From PSRF01 sp051000815 (GTDB lineage: Bacteria > Acidobacteriota > Blastocatellia > Pyrinomonadales > Pyrinomonadaceae): DNA of 64,000 nucleotides. Numbering within the stretch: position 1 is the stretch's first letter; every line of letters starts with the position of its first letter. The stretch lies in NCBI GenBank assembly GCA_051000815.1, contig JBPCNX010000025.1, positions 1-64,000 of the forward strand. The letters run 5' to 3'. Positions 52,195 to 59,835 of this stretch are shown here, in pieces. The translations under genes and the position numbers were made by a program. The notes beneath the pieces were generated by a model. It saw only the letters and a program-made list of their open reading frames with translations, did not search any database and was not told the DNA's origin.

Positions 52195-54222
52195 TTATTT
52201 CTGCCGCATGCCCGTGAAACGCGCGAAACCGATTTCGGACCGAATCGTGCCGCGGAGTTCATCACCGGAAGCACTTCCGGCAATGGCCATCTCAACAACT
52301 TTGCCTTCCACTTTGGCCCGGGCGATGAAATGGAATCCAGACAAACCAACAGTGCCTCCGTTCAGCTCTGTTGTGCCGAACGGGCTTTGCAACACGCCCA
52401 CTAAGGTCGGACCCTGCTGCGTGAGACTCAGTGTTCCGGGAAAGGTCTGTAAACCAACCAACAGATTGAGTAGCCAGGTGCCGGACAGTTCTGACGCTTT
52501 ATTTGTTCCCGCTGAATCTCCCGGTGTTGGTTGAGCTCGGGTGCCGGTAAACGTACCGGGAGCCCGGCCGACGAAGGTAACTGCGCCCTGCATCTCGTTT
52601 CCCGTTAGCTTGCCGGTGAACGTTGCCTCCGTGGTTTGTCCTTCAAGAGTAACAGGAAAGGTGAAGCGAAAATCTCCGCCGGCTCCCATCGAAGCGTTTG
52701 AGATTTCTCCGGTTCCCAAAGCGCCCTGGATTGAACCCCGCAATCGTTCCCCCTCCTGTTGCAGGATTAGGGTGACGGAAAGATCTGCTGAACCGGAATT
52801 CACGTTCACTGTCCACGTGCCCGTAGCCGTTGCATCCGCTGCCAGAGCGGTTTGCGGTGTTGTGGGTTTTAAATCGACCAGGTGACCATCGATGAAGACA
52901 TAGGCAATGACCGGCGTGCGTGTGAAGAGTTCTCCGCGTGTCACCGTCAGATTTGCGATTTTGCCTGTTTCGATCGAACCGAGTCGATCGGCAACGCCGA
53001 GGATCTCTGCCGCCGACCTTGTGAGGGCACGCAACGCATCCTCGCGCGTCAACCCATTTTCGATTGCCCGCGTGATGTTGGGATAGAAATCGCCACTGGT
53101 CGTCATTGCTCCGGACTGAAACGCAAAACGCACTCGGGCTGCGACCAGCCTGGCCGCCGTCTTCGGGGCTTCTACGCGCTCGCGCAGGATGCGAAGCGGT
53201 TCGGGATCTGCCTCCGGCAACAAGGCCGTTGTCCGTCGCGGAAAGTTGAGTGAAAGCAACACCGGAACATTTCGTTCGCGCAGACGCTCAGCGACTTTCC
53301 ACGATTCCATTCCTCCGGCGATGATCGCGCGCAACTTAAATTCTTCTGCGAGGTCGAGGGCGCGACTGATCTCCCGTTCACTATCGGCATACAGGACAAC
53401 GGGCAGGGCACCATCAAGTGCGGGCAGCAGCGCCTCCAAAGCTCTATCAGGATCTGGACGTCGCATACCGCGCGGAGCACGCGCATAAGCTTGTTGTAGT
53501 TCACGGTAGCGACCCGCATCGAGCATCATTTGTCTTAAGACAGCGAAAACACCCATCAGCGAGTTGGGATAAATTCCGTTTCGAAGCGGAGTGAAACCGA
53601 CATGCAGGGCCAGCGGTGAGCGCACGATCATTTCCTGCGTTGTGTTGCCGGCTAAATTAATCAACGCTGACTGCCCCATCCAAATTCCGCGGGTTGGCGC
53701 TGACAAGGCGGTGGTGATGCCCATTTTGCGCGCCGCTTCAATCTGATCGCCGCCGGGTCTGATGAAATCCTCGGCGAGCACTTCGGGTTGCAGCCCTGCC
53801 GGATGGGGGGAGTTTGGTGCGCTGAGAGGGGATGGCTGCAATCTTGCCACGCCGACCGCTGAGCCACCGGGCGATGCAGTAGGCGATGGCGAAGGCGACG
53901 GCTGCGGCATTCCCAATGATGTATGGGAATCAATTAGTCCCGGATAGACGGTGAGTCCGTTACCGTCGATCACGCGGGCGTCCGCAGGAGTCACTACATT
54001 TTCACCAACTGCGGCGATTAACCCGTCGCGAATCACCACGGTGCCGCGGTCAATTGTTCCTCCTGAAACGGTAACAATTCGCGCGTTGGTGATCGCGTAG
54101 GTGTCGAGAGCGCTACGTTGGGCGTTGGTGAATCGATTGGAGAGAATGCCGACTGAAAGCAGGGTAACAACTCCCAGGGCAATCCGCGACTGTAGTCCTG
54201 GCATAGGAGATCGAAGACTCAT
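52195..54222 (-). CDS. amidohydrolase-like protein with two C-terminal beta domains
   Basis: 675 residues from Met 54222; the open frame 30 codons earlier comes from the heptamer array and was not used. A membrane or signal segment lies near residues 15-31. The amidohydrolase part (YAITNARIVTVSG ... GSIETGKIANLTV) is followed by two repeats of an extra beta domain of the form GTWTVNVN...L..QQEGERL and GTWLLNLL...L.QQGPTL. After YPGLID the metal motif reads SHTSLG instead of HxH, retaining only one His, so the enzyme may be impaired. First of three tandem genes. Confidence 0.88.
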   Translation of the reverse strand: MSLRSPMPGLQSRIALGVVTLLSVGILSNRFTNAQRSALDTYAITNARIVTVSGGTIDRGTVVIRDGLIAAVGENVVTPADARVIDGNGLTVYPGLIDSHTSLGMPQPSPSPSPTASPGGSAVGVARLQPSPLSAPNSPHPAGLQPEVLAEDFIRPGGDQIEAARKMGITTALSAPTRGIWMGQSALINLAGNTTQEMIVRSPLALHVGFTPLRNGIYPNSLMGVFAVLRQMMLDAGRYRELQQAYARAPRGMRRPDPDRALEALLPALDGALPVVLYADSEREISRALDLAEEFKLRAIIAGGMESWKVAERLRERNVPVLLSLNFPRRTTALLPEADPEPLRILRERVEAPKTAARLVAARVRFAFQSGAMTTSGDFYPNITRAIENGLTREDALRALTRSAAEILGVADRLGSIETGKIANLTVTRGELFTRTPVIAYVFIDGHLVDLKPTTPQTALAADATATGTWTVNVNSGSADLSVTLILQQEGERLRGSIQGALGTGEISNASMGAGGDFRFTFPVTLEGQTTEATFTGKLTGNEMQGAVTFVGRAPGTFTGTRAQPTPGDSAGTNKASELSGTWLLNLLVGLQTFPGTLSLTQQGPTLVGVLQSPFGTTELNGGTVGLSGFHFIARAKVEGKVVEMAIAGSASGDELRGTIRSEIGFARFTGMRQK

Positions 54223-54292
54223 CCGTGGTTTGGGGATCGTGCGCCGGCCTGGGGAGACCTGGTAAAGCTCATCTACTGTGAACGATAAACCA

Positions 54293-54374
54293 GTCCAACG
54301 TCCAAAGTCCAAGGTCCAATGTCCAAGGTCAAAGATCAGAAAGACGTTGGACTTTGGACCTTGGACGTTGGACT
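54293..54374. repeat. inverted heptamer pair (GTCCAAN family)
   Basis: Left array 54293-54334: GTCCAAC, GTCCAAA, GTCCAAG, GTCCAAT, GTCCAAG, GTCAAAG. Right array 54345-54374: GTTGGAC, TTTGGAC, CTTGGAC, GTTGGAC, T. The arrays pair nearly perfectly across a loop of about 10 bases, giving a stem of about 30 bp immediately before the stop of the iron-trafficking-like gene. Confidence 0.88.
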
Positions 54375-54378
54375 CTTG

Positions 54379-54663
54379 TTACCATTTCACACTACCTTCT
54401 TTAGTCGTATCGATTTGCGCCAAGTCCGAAGTCTCGTTAAAAAGGAAGCCCTTAATGTTATCGAAGAGAAAATTCTGCGCGTCCGGATTCGTCAGGTCCA
54501 AACCGTAGTGGTTGATAATCTGAGTTTGCTTTTGCAACCATCCGGCCCAGCATGGCTGACATATTTCAGTGGCAATTCTCTGCCCGAGCTCATTAGGAAA
54601 AGGTGCAAATCCAATCGCCGGCCTTTTCTCGCCGCAGTGTTTGCATTTAATCGTTTCAGCCAT
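54379..54663 (-). CDS. YggX-like iron-trafficking protein with two CxxC knuckles
   Basis: 94 residues. From about residue 24 it follows the oxidative-damage protection/Fe(2+)-trafficking pattern: PNELGQRI, WAGWLQKQTQIINHYGLDL, NPDAQNFL. Unlike classical YggX, which has one conserved Cys, it has four Cys in two CxxC pairs (7/10 and 35/38), suggesting a zinc- or iron-binding ribbon grafted on the fold. It lies next to a BCP peroxiredoxin on the same strand, fitting an oxidative-stress role (inference). Confidence 0.8.
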   Translation of the reverse strand: MAETIKCKHCGEKRPAIGFAPFPNELGQRIATEICQPCWAGWLQKQTQIINHYGLDLTNPDAQNFLFDNIKGFLFNETSDLAQIDTTKEGSVKW

Positions 54664-54677
54664 TACTACTCCTTAGA

Positions 54678-54804
54678 GTCTCAAGTCTCAGGTCTCAGGT
54701 CTCAAAATAGTCTCAGGTCTAACTCTCGAGAACCACCGCGTAGATTAATCGAGTCGAAGATCTCAAAAACACCCTGAGGCCTGAGACTTGAGACCTGAGA
54801 CTTA
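54678..54804. repeat. inverted heptamer pair (GTCTCAG family)
   Basis: Left array 54678-54705: GTCTCAA, GTCTCAG, GTCTCAG, GTCTCAA, then a broken GTCTCAGGTCT. Right array 54773-54804 is complementary (CTGAGGC, CTGAGAC, TTGAGAC, CTGAGAC). They can pair across a loop of about 52 bases. It overlaps the stop of the peroxiredoxin gene. Confidence 0.8.
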
Positions 54805-55272
54805 GTTTTGCGCCGCACGAATTGCGGCGAGCACTTCATCATCTTTTGGACGAAACAGCCCCAGTGGTTGCACCTTGCGGTGTCGAATTATTCCCTGCGC
54901 ATCAATCACAAAAACAGAACGCGCAACTTTCCCTGGAATCAACGAACGGGCGCCATACATGTTCGCCACGGCTTGATCGCTGTCCGAGAGCAGTCGTAAC
55001 GGTAGTTCATGATGTTCGGCAAATTTCTGATGCGATTCAACCGAGTCTGTAGAGATTCCGACAACTTCCGCTCCCGTTGCCGCGTAGTCGGCCCAACGAT
55101 CACGTACGGAACACATCTGACGAGTGCAGATTGGCGTCTCGTCGCCGGGATAAAACAACAACACCACAACTTTGTTTCGCTGTTGCGATAGTGTCCATGC
55201 GTTTCCGGCGCCATCCGGCAACGTAAAATCGGGAGCTGGCGTGCCCAATCCTGGGCTTGCGGTTTTACTCAT
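54802..55272 (-). CDS. bcp: BCP-type peroxiredoxin (AhpC/TSA family)
   Basis: 156 residues from Met 55272; an earlier Met at 55302 adds ten residues with no support. This thiol peroxidase reduces H2O2 and lipid peroxides. The active site reads FYPGDETPICTRQMC, with peroxidatic Cys49 and a second Cys54 five residues on, the atypical two-Cys arrangement of BCP. APDFTLPDG and SVFVIDAQGIIRH flank it. No signal peptide, so cytosolic. The upstream gap is a 230-base inverted repeat element. Confidence 0.92.
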   Translation of the reverse strand: MSKTASPGLGTPAPDFTLPDGAGNAWTLSQQRNKVVVLLFYPGDETPICTRQMCSVRDRWADYAATGAEVVGISTDSVESHQKFAEHHELPLRLLSDSDQAVANMYGARSLIPGKVARSVFVIDAQGIIRHRKVQPLGLFRPKDDEVLAAIRAAQN

Positions 55273-55311
55273 TGTCGTTTTGTCGGTGACGTTAGAATAC
55301 ATGACCAGCCA

Positions 55312-55535
55312 CAGATTTACACGGATACACGCTGATTAGAACCATGAACTAGCCCGCGGATTCACGCGGATGACGCAGATCAGAAAGGCAGGGCAGCGAT
55401 TTACAGAGACTAAAAACCAAATGGCTCAGAATGAGCACAGATGAGCAACGGAACAGACCAATGACATTCTGATCTGCGTCATCCGCGTGAATCCGCGGCC
55501 AGTCTTTTGCTCCTCCGCTTCTATCGGTGAAAATC
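55312..55535. repeat. long inverted element with 32-bp perfect arms, nonamer-based
   Basis: Inner arms 55354-55385 and 55467-55498 are perfect reverse complements (CCGCGGATTCACGCGGATGA and on). They are themselves built of 9-base units (GCGGATTCA, CGCGGATGA, CGCAGATCA). Outer blocks near 55312 and 55530 share AGCCACAGATTT. It fills the gap between the peroxiredoxin start and the addA-like stop. Confidence 0.88.
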
Positions 55536-55540
55536 TGTGG

Positions 55541-58500
55541 CTAATGATCCGCGACCCATCGACGGCCCGCAGCACAGACGCGCAGGAAGCTGCACATCCG
55601 GCAGTGCCTGGCCGGATGCACGGGAAAGTCTTCCGGATGGCATGACGCGATAATCCTATGCATTGCTGCATCTATTGCTTCGGCGCACGCCGTGGGCTCC
55701 AATAAGGCAGCGGACAAGGCCCACTCGACATTGGGATGGAGAAAGTGAAGCGTCACCTTAATTCTGCCGGCCCTGGCGAGATCCGGCATCAACTCCTGAA
55801 CTGCAAGTGCATACGCTTGCATTTGCAGTTGGTAGTCGAAAGCAGCCAGCCGGACTTCTTGTTCCAGCGCAGGCAACGGGGATTCGGCTACGTCTCTTCC
55901 GTCTCCCGTTTCAATCTTCTCTTTGGAGGTAGTTTCAGAAAAGTTCAACTCAAACTGTTGCGTGCCGGCTTCAAACTGGGAGCGCGGGCGGTGCGGGGTC
56001 CCCAGCGGGGCAGCCCCGCTGGGGTGCTTTATCGCCCGCCTGGTTGCCACGGCATCAGATTGAGTCGGCGGTGCGTGGGTTTGCGCAGCTTGCGCCTTTG
56101 CTGCCGTTGAGACGATCGCTCCATGTTGAACCCTCAGGTCCTGACCTGACGCGCCGATGCGATTAGTTTTGAAGTCGATGATCTCAATCTCAAAGCCGCC
56201 AGCTGGCGCCGGATAGATTAGGAGCTTATCAATCGTACCGGTCAGTATTCCCTTCGGCCGTCGCAGACGAAAGCTGAGTTCACTCCAGAGGCCAGCTTCG
56301 TTACCTGGCAAGGGCCGGGGTGCTCTGCCGCTCAACCTTCTCGCCTGCTCAACTCGTTGAAAGACGTCACTTGAAAGATAGTTCTGCGCGAGGGGCCACA
56401 ATTCTTTCAGCGCCTGATCGGCGTTGATGTCTTCGAGTCGATCGGCGAGTTGCGCCTGACGGGAACGAATCACGTCTGCGAAACTGGTTCTTAATCGTTC
56501 CTCGGGAACGTCGCCGGGTGAATATGTTTCGCAAAAGCGGTGAATCACCGCACCCTTTAACGTCGCATTGAGATTAGCGGGAGGTTCGGGAGCTTCGGCG
56601 TTGTTCCAGACGGCAAGCTCGTCCGCGGAAGGAACTCGCAACACGCGCTCAAAGTAATACTGCCGGGGACAGCGCTGGTAGTTAATCAGTTGCGTGACGC
56701 TGAAGCGCTGGACTGCGTTTGCGATTCCGGGCGGGATTGAACGCAGCAACGGAAAGGCTTCCTTCAGCGAGCCGGCTGATTCAGGGACCTGCGGAGCCGC
56801 CCTTTCGCTGTACGTCGGCGCTTCAGTCATCGCAGTAGGATTCAGTGTCAGGAGCATCTCGACGCCATCCGCTAGTTCAACAACACCGCTTTGCGATCTG
56901 GTTTCCAGTCCCAACGATTGCCAGATCCATTTAAGCCAGGTGTCTGTTTTCACATTGAGGCTGGCGAAGTCTTTAGTCGTGCCGGAAAAGATCAACCGGT
57001 CTTCAGCGCGCGTCGCCGCAACGTAGAGCAGGCGCATGCTCTCAAATTCTTCGCGCCAGCCGTTGCGTTGTTCGAAGTTACTGAAACTGGAACCAGCGAC
57101 GAGTTTGCCACGCCCATCCGGCACCTTCAGCGTCAACCCGCGATGCCGGTCGAGCAAAAACCAGTTATCAGGAACTCTGGAGTAACGCTGCAACTCGGGA
57201 ATGATTATGATTGGGAACTCGAGACCTTTGGCCTGATGGATCGTCATAAGCCGGACGGCATTCGCCGCTTCATCGATTTGTCCTTCGCTTTCGCGGCTGC
57301 CAATTGCCTCGAAGTCTGCGACGTAGCGCACGAAGTCTCGAATCAAATAATTACCCGACTGTTCGAAACGCGCAGCGAGCGTGAAGAGGCGCTCAATGTT
57401 GGCGAGGCGTTGAGCGCCGTCGAAGTTGGCAGCGACCACCGTTGGATATTCCGACTCTTCGACGGCGTAACGTAGAAGATCAGTAAGCGAGTAATGGTGT
57501 CGACGCGCTACCAGTGCGCTGATCAGACTTGCAGCCCGGTCTAGCAGTTCATGTTCGGCGTCGCTGATGTGAGCGATCTCGCGATGCCGGCGCACTGCGG
57601 TAAAGAGCCGGCGGGTTTGGGTGAAGTGGCGGACTGGATCGCCGGTGCCGACGTCTTTCAACCAGGGCGCGCAACGAAGTGCGAGCAGCGCATTGTCGGA
57701 TAGGCCGGCCAGCGGTGAACGAAGAACCGCGGCAAGTGCCAATTCATCTGTCTTGTTGTCGAGAAAGCGGAGTAACTGGATGAGGTCGGTGATTTCTTCG
57801 CGTTCATAGAAACCTCGGCCCAGGACCGTTTGATACGGAATGTTTGCCCGCCGAAAAGCCGACTCATAAATCTGCACGTTAGTCATCGCGCGGAACAGGA
57901 GGGCAATGTCGCTGAACCGCGGAGCCCGGACGCTGCGAGTGTGGACACCGAGATCGCTAATGCTGGGATCGCGGGCGTCTCGCCCGCTTCCTGGTTCAGC
58001 CGCTACTTGAGAGAGGACCTCACTTGATGCGGGCGGGACGCCCGCGGTCCCAGTATTCGCGGTCCGCGTATCAGCAATCCCAGCGTCAGCGGTCGCAGTA
58101 TCCAGGCTCTGCGGATCAACCAGAGCGCGTATCCTTCGAGCCAACTGTTCGGCATCAAGCTCGCGAGAAGTTTGTTCAGCCTTTGGATCGCCGGCTTCGT
58201 TCGCCGCGTCAACCGGAGTTTCCGTCGAGACTATTAACTCTACAAGCGGACCACTGTCGCGTAGTTTACGTTTCGCCTCGCTTGGCTCGTGCGCGACGTA
58301 GCCCAGTTCATTGCGTTCCTGCTGCGAAACGTCTTCCTTCGGTTCAAAGAGGCGTTCGAAAAGATAGTTAAAGAAGTTGACCAAAGGTGGTTGACTGCGG
58401 AAATTCAGCAACAGCGGTTGCGACCGACCTCCTGCCTTGTTCAAGGTCTCGCTCATCTCGCGAAAGACATCGACATCGGCGCCGCGGAATCCATAAATTG

Positions 58501-59713
58501 ATTGCTTGCGATCGCCGACAATGAACAGGTTCGCTTGTTCGCGCCTGCTCTTCTGCAGCGCCAACCTTTCCAACAACTCGCGCTGGAGGCCGTTTGTGTC
58601 CTGGAATTCGTCAACCAGGAAAAACTTGTAACGTTCGGCCGCGCGCGTTATCACTTCCGGACGTTGCAGCAGTTCGAGCGCTTTCAATTCCAGATCGTCA
58701 AAATCAAGCGCCGACATCTTTTGTTTTTCCTCGTTGAGGCGTTCGTCAATGCGATTGAGCACATTGATCAACTCGAGCGCGTATTGTCTCGCGAAGAGAT
58801 CAAGACAGAGTTGCGGCACCCTTCCTGCGAGATCTTTCTCCCAGACCAACTCGTCCAACGCTCTCACATGATTGGTGAAGTCGCCGCGTGCCTGGGGACG
58901 CACTTTACGAAAACCTTCGACGGTGCGGCAGTAGTCCGCCAGGCTTTCAGGCGCGGGAATGGTTTGCAGCAGTGGTTCCAGTGCGGCCCAGCCGGCCGCA
59001 ACTTCACTTTGATTGGCTCTTTGCGACGAGGTGGTGCGGCGCAGTCTTAGAAAACCCTTCATGCCCTCCGCGAGCTTACCCAGTGCCTCAGTGTGATGCG
59101 CTTCTGTCGCATGACTGCGCGCGGTCATCACTTTGAGGTCGTTCAATGACAAACCCTGGCCGCGCACTTCGCGATACATTTGCGCGAGGGCCGTCGCCAA
59201 TTTGCCGCGTCCAACCCCAAGCGTAAGTGCGGAGATCTTTACGTGTCCGGAGACAATGAATTCCCGCAGCACTTCTTCCACGACGGAATCCAAAAGCATC
59301 GCGGCACGATGCTCGTCGAGCAGCAGGAACTGAGGATCTACGCGCGCTTCGACAGGAAACTCGCGCAAGAGTCGCGCGCAAAAACCGTGAATCGTAGTGA
59401 TCACGGCGCCGTCGAGCGTACGTTTGTAACCGAGCCATTGTTTGCGCTGTTCCGCGGACGAATTTTGCAGCAGGTGGTTGAGTTGTTCTCTGAGACGCTC
59501 GCGCATCTCATTGGCAGCGCGGTTGGTGAAGGTGATTGCGACGATCTGATCGATCGAAAGTTTGTGTTGGAGCAGGATATGAAGATAACGCTCGACCAAT
59601 ACGGTCGTCTTGCCTGAGCCGGGCCCGGCAGTCACCGAGATGTGACGATCAATCGTGTGGGCGGCCGCAGCCTGCTCGGGTTGTAACTCTCGTTTTGGTT
59701 TTTGTGAAGACAT
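55541..59713 (-). CDS. addA: AddA-like UvrD helicase with RecB-type nuclease
   Basis: The helicase-nuclease subunit of an AddAB-type double-strand-break repair complex has 1390 residues. UvrD motifs are present: Walker A GPGSGKTT at 30-37, ITFTNRAANEM, DEFQDTN (Walker B), TIHQAKGLEFP and YVAATRAEDR. The C-terminal nuclease core has IDFKTN near 1180 and QMQAYAL near 1300. A Cys cluster (CPRQYY early, then HCRMCSFLRVC) suggests an Fe-S site, more often seen in AddB. Two repeat-derived inserts are in frame (residues about 535-583 and 1229-1238). It follows addB on the same strand. Confidence 0.93.
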   Translation of the reverse strand: MSSQKPKRELQPEQAAAAHTIDRHISVTAGPGSGKTTVLVERYLHILLQHKLSIDQIVAITFTNRAANEMRERLREQLNHLLQNSSAEQRKQWLGYKRTLDGAVITTIHGFCARLLREFPVEARVDPQFLLLDEHRAAMLLDSVVEEVLREFIVSGHVKISALTLGVGRGKLATALAQMYREVRGQGLSLNDLKVMTARSHATEAHHTEALGKLAEGMKGFLRLRRTTSSQRANQSEVAAGWAALEPLLQTIPAPESLADYCRTVEGFRKVRPQARGDFTNHVRALDELVWEKDLAGRVPQLCLDLFARQYALELINVLNRIDERLNEEKQKMSALDFDDLELKALELLQRPEVITRAAERYKFFLVDEFQDTNGLQRELLERLALQKSRREQANLFIVGDRKQSIYGFRGADVDVFREMSETLNKAGGRSQPLLLNFRSQPPLVNFFNYLFERLFEPKEDVSQQERNELGYVAHEPSEAKRKLRDSGPLVELIVSTETPVDAANEAGDPKAEQTSRELDAEQLARRIRALVDPQSLDTATADAGIADTRTANTGTAGVPPASSEVLSQVAAEPGSGRDARDPSISDLGVHTRSVRAPRFSDIALLFRAMTNVQIYESAFRRANIPYQTVLGRGFYEREEITDLIQLLRFLDNKTDELALAAVLRSPLAGLSDNALLALRCAPWLKDVGTGDPVRHFTQTRRLFTAVRRHREIAHISDAEHELLDRAASLISALVARRHHYSLTDLLRYAVEESEYPTVVAANFDGAQRLANIERLFTLAARFEQSGNYLIRDFVRYVADFEAIGSRESEGQIDEAANAVRLMTIHQAKGLEFPIIIIPELQRYSRVPDNWFLLDRHRGLTLKVPDGRGKLVAGSSFSNFEQRNGWREEFESMRLLYVAATRAEDRLIFSGTTKDFASLNVKTDTWLKWIWQSLGLETRSQSGVVELADGVEMLLTLNPTAMTEAPTYSERAAPQVPESAGSLKEAFPLLRSIPPGIANAVQRFSVTQLINYQRCPRQYYFERVLRVPSADELAVWNNAEAPEPPANLNATLKGAVIHRFCETYSPGDVPEERLRTSFADVIRSRQAQLADRLEDINADQALKELWPLAQNYLSSDVFQRVEQARRLSGRAPRPLPGNEAGLWSELSFRLRRPKGILTGTIDKLLIYPAPAGGFEIEIIDFKTNRIGASGQDLRVQHGAIVSTAAKAQAAQTHAPPTQSDAVATRRAIKHPSGAAPLGTPHRPRSQFEAGTQQFELNFSETTSKEKIETGDGRDVAESPLPALEQEVRLAAFDYQLQMQAYALAVQELMPDLARAGRIKVTLHFLHPNVEWALSAALLEPTACAEAIDAAMHRIIASCHPEDFPVHPARHCRMCSFLRVCAAGRRWVADH
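56000..56024. repeat. perfect palindrome inside addA nuclease domain
   Basis: CCCCAGCGGGGC and GCCCCGCTGGGG (12 bp each) flank one base. It is translated as HPSGAAPLGTPH within a linker of about 90 residues between the IDFKTN and QMQAY nuclease motifs. Confidence 0.8.
57963..58053. repeat. REP-like inverted element inside addA coding region
   Basis: 25-base arms at 57963-57987 and 58029-58053 match as reverse complements at 23 of 25 positions and enclose 41 bases. Next to it (to about 58110) degenerate 15-base repeats encode TADAG-IADTR-TANTG-TAGVP. All is in frame in a linker of the helicase. Confidence 0.85.
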
Positions 59714-59723
59714 TAGTATGAAA

Positions 59724-59835
59724 TCGATCCGCAGATTGCGCAGGTTACACAGATCAGATGGATCCGAGTTTGCGCAATGTAAGAGTGATTCAGTCAGAAT
59801 TTACATCTGTGGAATCGGTGTAATCTGCGGATAGT
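59724..59835. repeat. nonamer repeat region between addB and addA
   Basis: Sequences such as CGCAGATTGCGCAGGTTACA and ATCTGTGGAATCGGTGTAAT form imperfect 9-base inverted arrays. The region includes the last 15 codons of addB, so the AddB C terminus (ADYTDSTDVNSD) comes from the repeat. Confidence 0.6.

Noticed and set aside
54223..54312. Upstream extension of the 705-codon amidohydrolase frame
   Set aside because: The extra residues come from the heptamer repeat; the signal segment begins after Met 54222.
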